A stretch of DNA of 47,540 nt from an uncultured Collinsella sp. (GTDB lineage Bacteria > Actinomycetota > Coriobacteriia > Coriobacteriales > Coriobacteriaceae). The notes below the pieces were generated by a model. It was not told the DNA's origin and ran no database searches. It saw nothing but the letters and a program-made list of their open reading frames with translations. Both the position numbers and the translations under genes were made by a program. Below are positions 1 to 8,523 of this stretch, one piece after another. The stretch spans positions 1 through 47,540 of the forward strand of contig CAUADW010000004.1 of assembly GCA_958427895.1 (NCBI GenBank), given 5' to 3'. Each line of letters begins with the position of its first letter. Position 1 is the first letter of the stretch.

Positions 1-149
1 TATTCGCCCACGCCTGGGTGGTCCCATGTGGCGATGCGGAGTTCGGCGGCGAGGAAAACTACCTGCTCATCGCCAGCGACGGCGACTATGTCTTTGCCGA
101 AGCCGTGCCCTTCGACACCGACTTCCTTGGCACTGCCCTCCACGACTAG
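1..149 (+). CDS. 3' end of an unidentified protein (partial)
   Basis: An open frame enters from the left edge of the window and runs in frame to a TAG at 147-149, giving the last 49 residues of a protein and ending in GTALHD. The piece is acidic and rich in aromatic and small residues, with segments such as YLLIASDGDYVF that read like a beta-rich globular domain. The start and most of the gene lie outside the window. I do not recognise the family from this fragment. It is convergent with the helicase gene on the minus strand, and a nested inverted repeat lies between the two stop codons. That it is coding is inferred from an uninterrupted, protein-like reading up to a stop followed by a gene-free gap. 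Confidence 0.55.
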   Translation, partial: FAHAWVVPCGDAEFGGEENYLLIASDGDYVFAEAVPFDTDFLGTALHD

Positions 150-162
150 CACGTCTCCCTGC

Positions 163-250
163 GACCAGTCTGTTTGTGGTGGGGCTCTTTTAGCTACTTC
201 TTGGTCATGCCCAAAGTAGATCAACAAGCCCCGTCTCAAAAAGACTGGTC
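163..250. repeat. Nested three-tier inverted repeat between convergent genes
   Basis: Three concentric inverted repeats share one centre: GACCAGTCT (163-171) with AGACTGGTC (242-250), GGGGCT (181-186) with AGCCCC (227-232), and CTACTT (194-199) with AAGTAG (214-219). The element fills the gap between the left-hand stop codon and the stop of the minus-strand helicase. It has no long T-run on either side, so it may be a bidirectional terminator or a palindromic extragenic element. Confidence 0.5.
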
Positions 251-2695
251 TTAGGCGTGGTCGTGCCAGCTGCGGACGCGCCGCTTCATGTCCTCTATGT
301 CGAGCACGCCTTCGGCAAAGCCCTTGCGCACGAGCATCTCGGGAACAAACTCGTCGTAGCGGTCAAAGTAAGGCACCTCGCCAGGATAGACGAGTTCGAT
401 GGGATCAAAGTCCTTCTCGGCCTCGGCGGCGAGCACCTCAAAGAACGTCTCCTCGTCGGCCTTCATCTTAAACTGCATAAAGTACGGGCGTGACGGGTCG
501 AGTCCGCGAAGGCCCAGCTCCGCGGCACACTTAATCTTGAGCATGCGTTCGAGCGCCAAAAAGGCGTAGCTGCCCAGCCAGGGGAAGAGCACCCAGGTGT
601 CGCCTCCCAGGTTAATGAGCGGCTTGGTTCCCGCACCCGAAAGCTTGGCCGTATGGCGAGCCTGCGCCAAGCGGGCCCGCGCGTTACCCATAAGGTACGG
701 ATATGCCGCGTGCTCGTTGAGCGCCTTGCGCATACGCTCGAGTACGTGTGTATTGATGTCACCGGGGCAGTCGCCAAAGTAGGCCGGCACACGGCCTTTG
801 ACCTGCGTGGCAAAGACGGTATGACGCTTCCAGTCCACTTCCTCGACAATCCAGCAGTGTCCGGCGATGGCGATGCGCTCACCGGGCGGTGGCGGATTGA
901 CGATCGTGCCCAACTCGGCCGACTCGCTGCGAACGGTGAACTCCTCGTTTTCCTGGAACACGGCGTAGAACTTAAAGTTGTTAATGATGCGCTCGCCCGC
1001 GAGGCCCACGATGAGCCCGCCACCTTCGGTGACCTGGATATGGTCGATCTTAATGAGGTGACGTAGCAGCACACGGTAATCGTCTGCCGAGACACGGTGG
1101 AAATAGCTGAGCGTGAGCACGCGCTGGGCAAGTTCGGCCGGCGTGAGCTCGCCGGTGCTGGCGAGGGTCGACATAGTCTGGTGATAGAGCAGACTGTAGG
1201 GGAGTCGATCGAGCTCGGGCGGCTCGACCCACTTTTCCTCGCGATAGAGTTGTACGAGCGCGATGCCCTGCAGGAGCTTCCACGGAATGGTCTCGGGCAT
1301 CATCGTGCGCGGCTCGGGTTCCTCCTCGCGTATGACAAACCACATCTCGGGAGGAAGGTCGCGACGGCCTGTGCGCCCCATGCGCTGCAAAAAGGAGCTG
1401 ACGGTAAACGGCGCGTCAATCTGGAAGGCGCGCTCCAGGCGGCCGATATCGATACCGAGCTCCAGCGTAGAGGTGGTGACGGTTGTCTGCGCCTGCTCCT
1501 CGTCGCGCATGAGCTCCTCTGCCGTCTCGCGCAGCGATGCCGAAAGATTGCCGTGATGGATGAGAAAGCGGTCGGGCTCGTGTCGACTTTCGCAGTAGCT
1601 GCGCAGCATGGAGCACACGGCCTCTGCCTCCTCGCGCGAGTTGGCAAAGACCAGGCACTTGCGGCCGCGCGTATGCTCAAAGATATAGCCCATACCGGGG
1701 TCGGCGTTGTCGGGCGCCGTGTCGGTGGGGTTGAGAAGCGCCTGCTCGGTCGCTCGTGGGATGTCGACTTCGCCCTCGGGGGCCGAGGAAGTGCGACGGT
1801 CTTTGGGAGCGGCCTTGCCCCGTGCCCGCTCACGACGTTGACGGCGCTCCTCTTGTGTGAGCTGTCCGCTGTGACGCATGTCTTGGGCGCCGGCGGGCAG
1901 TGCCGCGGGTGCCGCTGCCTCAATGCGCTCGCATGCAAGCACTTCGGCCTCTTGAGGACCCATGCTCGCGAATCCTCGCTGCTGTGCCTGGGGACCCGAG
2001 TTGTAGAAGTGCTCCATGGAGATACGCCACACGCGACGCGGTTCCTCAAAACGGGGGATAACGCAGTCGCGTCCCGTTCCCTGTGAGAGATAGGCACCCG
2101 TGCGCTCGGGGTCGCCAATGGTGGCCGAAAGGCCAATGCGGCGGGGCTGCACGCCTGCCATGCGCGAGAGTCGCTCGATAAGGCAGAGCGTCTGCCCGCC
2201 ACGGTCGCCGCGCATGAGCGAATGGACCTCGTCAATGACCACATAGCGCAGGTCGCAAAACATGCGCGGGATCGCCATGTGCTTATGGATTAAGAGCGCT
2301 TCGAGTGACTCGGGCGTAATCTGCAAGATGCCGCTCGGCTTTTTGATGAGCTTTGCCTTGTGCGACTGCGAGACATCGCCGTGCCAGTGCCAGACAGGGA
2401 TGTCGGCCTCTTCGCAGAGGTCGTTGAGGCGGACGAACTGATCGTTGATGAGCGCTTTGAGGGGGCCGATGTAGAGGGCGCCCACGCTCGCGGGCGGGTT
2501 CTCCCAAAACTCGGTCAGGATGGGAAAGAAGGCCGCCTCGGTTTTGCCGGAAGCCGTGGATGCCGTCAGGAGCACATTGTCCTGCGTGTTAAAGATGGCA
2601 TCTGCCGCCGCAACCTGGATAGAGCGCAAGCTCTCCCAATCGTGGGAGTAGATGAAGTCTTGGATAAATGGGGCGTAGTGGTCAAAGGCGTTCAC
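251..2695 (-). CDS. sngC: Lhr-like DEAD/DEAH-box helicase, Shango SngC-type
   Basis: Superfamily 2 helicase of the Lhr-like type, 814 residues. Walker A is STASGKT (about 46-52), the Walker B box is DEVH (about 155-158), motif III is SAT (about 190), motif V lies in TSTLELGIDIG and motif VI is QRMGRTGRR. A hydrophilic, Arg/Ala-rich stretch separates the two RecA lobes and looks like a disordered insert. The longer frame opens with a TTG at 2737, but the GTG at 2695 follows AGGAGG closely and begins where the family N-terminus (HYAPFIQDFIY) begins, so I prefer it. It is the last gene of a minus-strand trio with a P-loop ATPase and a TerB-domain protein, the composition of the Shango anti-phage system. 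Helicase assignment is firm; the Shango role is inferred from the trio. Confidence 0.88.
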   Translation of the reverse strand: MNAFDHYAPFIQDFIYSHDWESLRSIQVAAADAIFNTQDNVLLTASTASGKTEAAFFPILTEFWENPPASVGALYIGPLKALINDQFVRLNDLCEEADIPVWHWHGDVSQSHKAKLIKKPSGILQITPESLEALLIHKHMAIPRMFCDLRYVVIDEVHSLMRGDRGGQTLCLIERLSRMAGVQPRRIGLSATIGDPERTGAYLSQGTGRDCVIPRFEEPRRVWRISMEHFYNSGPQAQQRGFASMGPQEAEVLACERIEAAAPAALPAGAQDMRHSGQLTQEERRQRRERARGKAAPKDRRTSSAPEGEVDIPRATEQALLNPTDTAPDNADPGMGYIFEHTRGRKCLVFANSREEAEAVCSMLRSYCESRHEPDRFLIHHGNLSASLRETAEELMRDEEQAQTTVTTSTLELGIDIGRLERAFQIDAPFTVSSFLQRMGRTGRRDLPPEMWFVIREEEPEPRTMMPETIPWKLLQGIALVQLYREEKWVEPPELDRLPYSLLYHQTMSTLASTGELTPAELAQRVLTLSYFHRVSADDYRVLLRHLIKIDHIQVTEGGGLIVGLAGERIINNFKFYAVFQENEEFTVRSESAELGTIVNPPPPGERIAIAGHCWIVEEVDWKRHTVFATQVKGRVPAYFGDCPGDINTHVLERMRKALNEHAAYPYLMGNARARLAQARHTAKLSGAGTKPLINLGGDTWVLFPWLGSYAFLALERMLKIKCAAELGLRGLDPSRPYFMQFKMKADEETFFEVLAAEAEKDFDPIELVYPGEVPYFDRYDEFVPEMLVRKGFAEGVLDIEDMKRRVRSWHDHA

Positions 2696-2778
2696 GGGGC
2701 CTCCTCTCAAAAACGAATCTCTCAACGCGGCTGGCAACGGCTTGCTGCATTACTGCCTCAACGTTTGCCCAGATAGAA

Positions 2779-2811
2779 CCTACCAAAATAAACCTGTCCC
2801 TTTTTGGCAGG
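2779..2811. repeat. REP-like imperfect hairpin between sngB and sngC
   Basis: CCTACCAAAA (2779-2788) pairs with TTTTGGCAGG (2802-2811) with one mismatch, around a loop containing GTCCC. It starts immediately after the sngB stop codon. T residues lie inside the stem rather than after it, so it is not a typical terminator. It may modulate or protect the operon mRNA. Confidence 0.4.
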
Positions 2812-4116
2812 CTAGATGGTGAATTCGGCGAAGTTACGGTCGCCGTCTGCGGTGCCGGTGTCGCCTGTTGCGGCTGCCGGCGCCAGCGCGTCGCCACCAA
2901 CGCTTTGCAGCAGCTCGGCCACGTTGGCGTCGGGGTTCTGGCATAGGATGTCGAGCAGCTCGATAAAGTCACGAATGACTTCACGCGGCGTCAGATGCGT
3001 GTCGGCCCCCACGCGGCCAAACTCAATCTTGAGGAAGTCCACCAAGTCGTTCTCGGTAAGCGTGGGCGTCCAGCCAAAGTAGCCGGCATGGATCTGCATG
3101 AGCTTTTCGATGAGCACCAGCAGCTCCTCGTAGGTGAGCGGCTGCAGGCGGATGATGGGCGCGAGCATGTCTTTGAGATCATCGCGCGCAAAGCGACCCT
3201 GAGCGAGTCGGCTGCGCAGGGCTTCGTAGGAGAACACGCCGCGGCGGCGGTCTTCGATGGAGGTTGGCGTGCCGCCCATGATCATGCCCAGGTACTGCGC
3301 CTTGCCCTGGAGCGTGTCGTTGTACATAGTCAGGATCTTCTCGTAGTTGTATTGGCGCGTGATCGCGTTGGGAATCTTATACAGATTCACGAGCTCGTCG
3401 ATGAGCACCAGCATGCCCTTGTAGCCGCTGCAGACCAAAAAGCGCGCAATGAGCTTAACGTAGTCGTACCAGTCGTCATCGCTGATGATGGTCGAGGAGC
3501 CCAACTCGGCGCGTGCCTCACTCTTGGTGCGGTACTCGCCGCGAATCCATTTGGTCACGCGACTCATAGCCTCTTCATCGCCCTCGGATACGGCCATGCG
3601 ATAGCGGCGGAGCATGCGGGTGAAGTCGAAGCCGTGGACCATCTCCTCGAGCGGGGCCAGTTGGGCATTGACGACCGACTCGTCGACGTCGGCACACGAG
3701 GCGACCCAGCGATCCAAAATAAGGTTGAGCGCACCACCCTCGGGGCGCGTCTTGGTCGATATATTGCGGATGAGCTCGCGGTAGGTGGCAAGGCCCTGTC
3801 CCTGACCGCCCTGCAGGCGGCGCTCGGGCGACAGGTCGGCATCAGCGACGACGAATCCCTCGCCCATGGCGTGCGTGCGGATGGTCTGGAGCAAAAAGCT
3901 CTTGCCGGCGCCGTAACGACCGACCAGAAAGCGGAAGCTCGCGCCACCGTCGGCGATGAGACTCAGATCGGTAAGCAGGGCGCGGATCTCGACCTCGCGC
4001 CCTACGGTGATGTAGGGAAGGCCGATGCGCGGGACCACGCCGCCCTTGAGTGAGTTGAGAATGACGGCGGCGACGCGCTTGGGCACGCGGGGTGCTGCGG
4101 ATGCGGTATCACTCAT
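2812..4116 (-). CDS. sngB: BrxD-like (DUF2791) P-loop ATPase, Shango SngB-type
   Basis: ATP-binding protein of 434 residues in the BREX BrxC/BrxD ATPase family (DUF2791). Walker A is VGRYGAGKS at about 65-73 and Walker B is LVLIDE at about 236-241, followed by ELVNLYK, a stretch typical of these proteins. An early VGREVEI segment resembles the entry of AAA/STAND-type ATPase domains. The family is repeatedly found with Lhr-like helicases in phage defence loci. The ATG overlaps the last 8 bases of the upstream TerB-domain gene (ATGAGTGA) and is preceded by GAGGA, so translation is probably coupled. The ATPase call is strong; its role as SngB of a Shango system follows from the neighbours. Confidence 0.86.
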   Translation of the reverse strand: MSDTASAAPRVPKRVAAVILNSLKGGVVPRIGLPYITVGREVEIRALLTDLSLIADGGASFRFLVGRYGAGKSFLLQTIRTHAMGEGFVVADADLSPERRLQGGQGQGLATYRELIRNISTKTRPEGGALNLILDRWVASCADVDESVVNAQLAPLEEMVHGFDFTRMLRRYRMAVSEGDEEAMSRVTKWIRGEYRTKSEARAELGSSTIISDDDWYDYVKLIARFLVCSGYKGMLVLIDELVNLYKIPNAITRQYNYEKILTMYNDTLQGKAQYLGMIMGGTPTSIEDRRRGVFSYEALRSRLAQGRFARDDLKDMLAPIIRLQPLTYEELLVLIEKLMQIHAGYFGWTPTLTENDLVDFLKIEFGRVGADTHLTPREVIRDFIELLDILCQNPDANVAELLQSVGGDALAPAAATGDTGTADGDRNFAEFTI

Positions 4117-5869
4117 GGTCTAGGTATCCTCTCACGTCTGCTTCGTAGTCCTCGATAATCTGCGGTCCTGCCGCTCCAAACTCGATAACGGTGTCACCCA
4201 CCAGGTCAAAGAGCGCCTCGTTGATGGTATCGACGAGCATGTCCTCGCTCTGGCCCGACCTCTCCACTGCCGATGTCGCTTGCGCTGCGTTTTGCTCGAG
4301 CAGTGCGCGCAGATACGCGGTTGCGGCAGGCGCGAGTTTGTTCGCAGCTTCGATGGGCGCGGGCGTTACGGGTGCGGGCGCAGACACGAGGAGCGGTGCC
4401 ACGACGCCAAACTCTTCGGTGGAGACGGTCGGCTCGTCGGGTTCGTCTTGCTGTATGGTCATCTCGCCAGGTTCGGCAGTCATGCCGGGCGCAGACTCGG
4501 TGCTCGGTTGCTCGATAAGCGTCGCCTCGACTTCCACAGGCGCGCTGTCCTCGCGCTCTTCGTCGATTAAAAGCGCTTCGCGCGTTTGCGCAGCGGCGCT
4601 CCGAATGTGCCCCAGCTGACTCAGATCGATATCGATCTTGACGGGCTGGTGCGCGGCGTCCCACGAAAGCCATGCCACAATCTCGTCATCGATAATCTTG
4701 GCCAGATATTTGGGGACCTTTTCTTCCTTAAGGGGATGGGCGGGGTCCAGCGCCAGGCGCAGGCGTTGGTCGCAGGCGCGCATCATTTCACCGAGCTTGC
4801 TGCTCTTTTGCCTACTACCGTGGATACGCATACATTCCCAAAAGCCGTTTTGGCAACGGTAGATATGGATGGGATCCAGGCGGTATTCGCAGTCCTCGTG
4901 GCGCTCGGGCGCAAAGAATACGGCCGAGGCAAACATGGTGTAGGGCATGGCCGTCTCCTCCCCAAATAAGCTCGCCACGATGCCGGTCTTTCGGTGCGTG
5001 TCATAGTAGCGCGCCATACGGACATACACGGCGCACGCCACGTGGCGCAGATCGCGGTGGTGGCTGCGGTCGAGCCGCGAGTTACTTAGGTTGTACGTGG
5101 AGAGGGCGTTGATGGCGGCCATGAGTCGCTCCTCTCGCACCTCATCGGGCGGAAGGGGAATCGTGGGCTCGGGGGTTTTGCGACGCTTAGGGGTCTGGCC
5201 GGACGGTGCCGGTGCTGGTACAAGGTCTCGTGACGCGCGTCGCAGCTCGATAAGGGCGTTATCGAACATGACGGTTTTAGAGTCGCGAAGCAGCTTGGGG
5301 TCGAGCCCATGGAATACGGCGTAATCCTGCAGCCACACGCGTGCAAACCGATCGATGCCGGGCTCGAAGGCGCGATAGGCATCCCAAAAAGCCTTGATCT
5401 TGTTAAAACCATCGAGCGGATTATCTACGCCAATGCCGCAGATCAGCTCATAGAGATACAGAAAGGCAAAGGACGTAGACGTTTCCTCGACGGTTCCGCG
5501 GCGCACTTGGGCACGCCAGGTAAAGTAGCCGCGCAACTGCCGGTCGCTCATGGCGTTGTAGGTGGGAAAGTACGACTTAAAGGTGCCGTTGTAGGGACAG
5601 TCGTCCTCAAAGTCGGCCATCAGCAAGCCTTGGCGGTAGAAAAGCTCGGCCTCCGATAGCCAGCGGCCCGCGCCGCCCTTGGGGTCATCCTGCCAGCGCG
5701 ATATCTCGCGCATCTTGCGGTATTGGTCGGGGAGGAAATTCTGCATCTGTCGGCCGGTTTTGAGAATCGGCTCGTCTGCGTAGACTTCGTTTGAGAAGCG
5801 GGCGGACTGATGGGTCCGGGCCTCGGCCATAATGCGCTCGATGAGCATCTTGATGTCCTGGTCGGCCAC
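4109..5869 (-). CDS. sngA: TerB_N/TerB_C domain protein, Shango SngA-type
   Basis: Protein of 586 residues with a TerB_N domain from about residue 70, recognisable by LFYRQGLLMADFEDD, YFPTYNAMSDRQLRGYFTW and FAFLYLYELICGIG. A TerB_C domain occupies the end, recognisable by INEALFDLVGDTVIEF and IIEDYEADVRGYL. Between them is a long acidic, Pro/Ala-rich linker (about 430-510) that looks disordered. TerB_N/TerB_C proteins are known partners of DUF2791 ATPases and SF2 helicases, and in Shango the TerB protein is SngA. The start is a GTG at 5869 preceded by GGAGAGGAGAAGCG, an excellent ribosome binding site. It is the promoter-proximal gene of the trio. Domain identification is confident; molecular function is unknown to me. 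Confidence 0.87.
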   Translation of the reverse strand: MADQDIKMLIERIMAEARTHQSARFSNEVYADEPILKTGRQMQNFLPDQYRKMREISRWQDDPKGGAGRWLSEAELFYRQGLLMADFEDDCPYNGTFKSYFPTYNAMSDRQLRGYFTWRAQVRRGTVEETSTSFAFLYLYELICGIGVDNPLDGFNKIKAFWDAYRAFEPGIDRFARVWLQDYAVFHGLDPKLLRDSKTVMFDNALIELRRASRDLVPAPAPSGQTPKRRKTPEPTIPLPPDEVREERLMAAINALSTYNLSNSRLDRSHHRDLRHVACAVYVRMARYYDTHRKTGIVASLFGEETAMPYTMFASAVFFAPERHEDCEYRLDPIHIYRCQNGFWECMRIHGSRQKSSKLGEMMRACDQRLRLALDPAHPLKEEKVPKYLAKIIDDEIVAWLSWDAAHQPVKIDIDLSQLGHIRSAAAQTREALLIDEEREDSAPVEVEATLIEQPSTESAPGMTAEPGEMTIQQDEPDEPTVSTEEFGVVAPLLVSAPAPVTPAPIEAANKLAPAATAYLRALLEQNAAQATSAVERSGQSEDMLVDTINEALFDLVGDTVIEFGAAGPQIIEDYEADVRGYLDHE

Positions 5870-5906
5870 CGCTTCTCCTCTCCTAACGCAGCTTCGGTGA
5901 CCTCAT

Positions 5907-5915
5907 ATCATAGCA
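5907..5915 (-). promoter_or_regulatory. Possible extended -10 promoter for the sng operon
   Basis: Read on the minus strand this is TGCTATGAT, a TGn plus TATGAT extended -10 element about 40 bases upstream of the sngA GTG. There is no convincing -35. Confidence 0.35.
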
Positions 5916-5957
5916 CAGCATCAAACAGGTGTTCGAGATACTGCTGCGTAGATAGAT

Positions 5958-6674
5958 TTAGAACAGGAGGGCGTAGATGACGGCGATGACGACGGAGGGG
6001 AGCATATTGGCCGTGCGGAAGGTCTGAGGACGGATGAGGTTGACGCCGACGCAGAAGATGAGCATGGAGCCTACGAGCGAAAGGCTGTCGAGGGCTGCCG
6101 TAGTCATGATGGGGGAGAGTGCGCCGGCAAACAGCGTGATCGTCCCCTGGAACACGGCGACGGGCAGGGCGGAGAAAATGCAGCCGCGGCCAAGCGACGC
6201 CGTCATGGTGCAGACGATGATGCAGTCCAATGCGCCTTTCAGGGCAAGCGTTGACCAGTCACCGAGCAGACCGTCCTGGATCGATCCCACAATGGCCATG
6301 GCGCCGATACACACGGTGAGTGAAGTCGAGACAAAAGCGTTGGTGAACTCGTTATCGCCCTCGCTGCCGGTTTTGCGCTTGAGCCATTCGCCAAGGTTCT
6401 CGATGGCGGCTTCCAAGTTGACGGCCTCGCCGATGAGCGAGCCGAGGGCGAACGAGACAATGAGCATGGTGGTACCAGTGGTCGCCAGCGCCTCCCCATC
6501 GATAAGGAGCATCTTCTGCATGGTGCCGCCCAGGCCGATAAACAGGACGCACAGCCCCGATGCTTTCATGAGCGTGTCTTGGATGCGCGGTGTAATGAAG
6601 CGACCGCCCGCTAATCCCAAAAGACCGCCCGCAATCAAAAGCACAACGTTGATGATTGTTCCCAAGCCCGGCAT
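5958..6674 (-). CDS. DUF554 family membrane protein
   Basis: Integral membrane protein of 238 residues in the DUF554 (YdfK/YqgA-like) family. It begins MPGLGTIINVVLLIAGG, has about seven hydrophobic segments, and contains the family-typical FTNAFVSTSLTVCIGAMAIVG and GSIQDGLLGD stretches. Its transport or signalling role is not established. I chose the ATG at 6674 because it matches the family start and follows GGGAGGG. An upstream in-frame ATG at 6743 overlaps a predicted -10 element and would lie before the transcript start. It stands between the sng operon and the surface-protein operon and appears to be transcribed alone. Confidence 0.85.
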   Translation of the reverse strand: MPGLGTIINVVLLIAGGLLGLAGGRFITPRIQDTLMKASGLCVLFIGLGGTMQKMLLIDGEALATTGTTMLIVSFALGSLIGEAVNLEAAIENLGEWLKRKTGSEGDNEFTNAFVSTSLTVCIGAMAIVGSIQDGLLGDWSTLALKGALDCIIVCTMTASLGRGCIFSALPVAVFQGTITLFAGALSPIMTTAALDSLSLVGSMLIFCVGVNLIRPQTFRTANMLPSVVIAVIYALLF

Positions 6675-6743
6675 GAGCCCTCCCGTATTGATGCCAACGT
6701 GGCAATCGTAGCAGAGTGGAATGCGAGGTACATCGCGACTCAT

Positions 6744-6772
6744 CTAATACGTTATATAAGTGGCATTAGCAA
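6744..6772 (-). promoter_or_regulatory. Sigma70-type promoter for the DUF554 gene
   Basis: On the minus strand TTGCTA (6772-6767) is separated by 17 bases from TATTAG (6749-6744). This would start transcription near 6737 and leave a leader of about 60 nt before the ATG at 6674. Confidence 0.5.
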
Positions 6773-6792
6773 CGACGCGCAGCATTTAAGCC

Positions 6793-8223
6793 TCAGGTGG
6801 TTGTCGGGACATAGGGATAGTATTCAAAGCGCAGTGTCATAAGCCGCTGTGGGGATTCAATAGCCGCGGCAATGATATTGGCATCGCGGGCACGATCAAA
6901 CCCTTCGAGTTCGATCTGATACGAGACGTCTTGCATAATGTCCAGACGTCGCCAGGCTAGGAGTGTGTCGCCATCGAATTCCAAGGTCTTGCCTCCGTCT
7001 GGGGCAACGGCGTATAGACGCAGCTTGGCGGTGGTTGCAGGGTCGACAACCGTGACCTTTTTAATTTCGTTTCGAGTATTCTTGGCGCCCAACAAGGTGA
7101 GCAGTGTTGGGGCCACGACCTCGCCCGATGGCAAAAAGACGACTTCGATGGATTCGGGAAATGCGATGATGGCCGACTTGCGGACGGGCTGATTGGCGGC
7201 GGCAACTTCGATGTTCGCAGCGTCGATGACCTCTGTGTGGTCGAGCGCGGCAAGCACGCAGCGGTTACCTTCATCGATCTCTTGAGGATCAGCAAGCCCC
7301 AGACTGTCCGCGAGCTCGGGATCGTTTGGATCGGTAGCGGGCTCATTCGGTGCTTCGAAAGAAGCTGGAATGCTGTTTGTCGGCGACGGCATGTCGCCCG
7401 CACCTGCTTCTTTGTCCGCACTCTCTTCTTGTATGGTTGCGTTGATGGGTCCGTCGTTTGGGGGGAGCGTCTTGGCGTCAAGCGCGGAGGGGAGAATTCC
7501 GATGGCTCCGGATCCGTTCCACTCCATTTCGAGAAGTGCCGGGTCGGCAAGAATACGTTGCCTGCTTTGCGCGTGGGAATCGATTTCAATAGGGCCTGCC
7601 TCTATCCCTCGTGTAAGGCTGAGTGATCCGGCTGGCTTCTCGAAATGAGCGTCTGTGTCTTTGGCGCTGACGGCGTAGAACAGCAGGGACGCTTCTCCCG
7701 CCGCGATGGCATCGGTGCCGGCTTTGGTCAGCCGCAACGATGCCGTGAATGAGAGGGTGGGCTGTGCATCGTCTGCATTCGCGGCGGCGCAGCCCAGACA
7801 TATACCGCCTCCTTTCTCGAAAAACGTACCGTCGAAGGCGACCTTCGCTCCGTTCGCCGAGTCATCGACCGAAGCGATGTCGATGCGCAGCTCTAAATTG
7901 CATGAATCGCCATCCGCATCGAGCACAACCGAGCGCCACGTGCAGACGGCGCACCCCGCCTGGGAGCCGTTTGCCTTGTTCGAACGATTGATATCCACGA
8001 CTATCGAGCCGTCCGTATTACGACGTAGGCATCCCGAGGTCGAGATTGCGGCCTGTGCGATCGAAAAACGCTTGCACGCAATGGCGCTCGACGGATTTGG
8101 TGCGGAACTTAGGGCTGCTGGTAAGGAGTCTGCCATGACGGGAGTCGCCCAAGCGGCGACAGGCGTTCCGGTTGCGAGCGCGCCGCAGAGTGCGACGACG
8201 GGCAAAAGGTTCTTCGATGCCAT
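6793..8223 (-). CDS. Large secreted protein of unknown function, surface operon
   Basis: Exported protein of 476 residues with a clear signal peptide (Lys at position 4, hydrophobic core, cleavage near AWATPVMA). The mature part is acidic and contains two cysteine pairs (GCAVC near residue 90, GICLGC near 140), suggesting disulfides or a metal site. An Asp/Pro-rich linker occupies the middle, and a C-terminal beta-rich half ends YYPYVPTTT. No transmembrane anchor or sortase signal is visible, so it is released or held by partners. The ATG follows AAGGAG with 5-6 bases spacing. It is the last gene of a minus-strand operon of exported proteins that includes a sortase-type anchored protein. I do not recognise the family. 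Confidence 0.75.
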   Translation of the reverse strand: MASKNLLPVVALCGALATGTPVAAWATPVMADSLPAALSSAPNPSSAIACKRFSIAQAAISTSGCLRRNTDGSIVVDINRSNKANGSQAGCAVCTWRSVVLDADGDSCNLELRIDIASVDDSANGAKVAFDGTFFEKGGGICLGCAAANADDAQPTLSFTASLRLTKAGTDAIAAGEASLLFYAVSAKDTDAHFEKPAGSLSLTRGIEAGPIEIDSHAQSRQRILADPALLEMEWNGSGAIGILPSALDAKTLPPNDGPINATIQEESADKEAGAGDMPSPTNSIPASFEAPNEPATDPNDPELADSLGLADPQEIDEGNRCVLAALDHTEVIDAANIEVAAANQPVRKSAIIAFPESIEVVFLPSGEVVAPTLLTLLGAKNTRNEIKKVTVVDPATTAKLRLYAVAPDGGKTLEFDGDTLLAWRRLDIMQDVSYQIELEGFDRARDANIIAAAIESPQRLMTLRFEYYPYVPTTT

Positions 8224-8241
8224 GGAGTCTCCTTAACTAAT

Positions 8242-8523
8242 TTAGTGCGGCCTGTCCGTGTTTTGTTTCTGGCTGCGTTTGATGTGCAGACCGAGGCCGG
8301 CGGTTCCCGCGCCTGCTGCTGTGGCGCCTGCTGCCAAGAGCCATCGTCTGTCGCCTGTCTGCGCCAGCGGTTCCTCGCGGTCGCCGCGGTCGAGCTCCGA
8401 GAGGTCGACCGTCACTTGCGTGGCGGCCTGCGCCTGTTCTTGCTGGGCAAAGGCCATGGCTGGCCCAAACGCTAGGATGCTGACGGCGGCGGCCAGGGCG
8501 ACGGCCTTATGCCGTGTGCGCAC
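8242..8523 (-). CDS. Small sortase-anchored surface protein (LAQTG signal)
   Basis: Short exported protein with an N-terminal signal peptide (RTRHKAVALAAAVSILAFG, cleavage near AFAQQ). A short mature region follows, then a LAQTG motif, a hydrophobic Gly/Ala-rich segment (AAGATAAGAGTAGLGL) and a basic tail (HIKRSQKQ). That is the architecture of a sortase substrate, with LAxTG in place of LPxTG as seen in some actinobacterial sortase classes. I prefer the GTG at 8523, which overlaps the upstream gene by 17 bases. A TTG at 8553 is in the same frame but would overlap further. Only about 40 residues would be displayed after processing, so it may serve as a scaffold for the neighbouring secreted proteins. 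No sortase gene is in the window. Confidence 0.72.
   Translation of the reverse strand: MRTRHKAVALAAAVSILAFGPAMAFAQQEQAQAATQVTVDLSELDRGDREEPLAQTGDRRWLLAAGATAAGAGTAGLGLHIKRSQKQNTDRPH

Noticed and set aside
251..5869. BREX or DISARM system
   Set aside because: The ATPase is BrxD-like and a helicase is present, but no methyltransferase, PglZ or other BREX/DISARM components are seen; the TerB protein fits Shango better.
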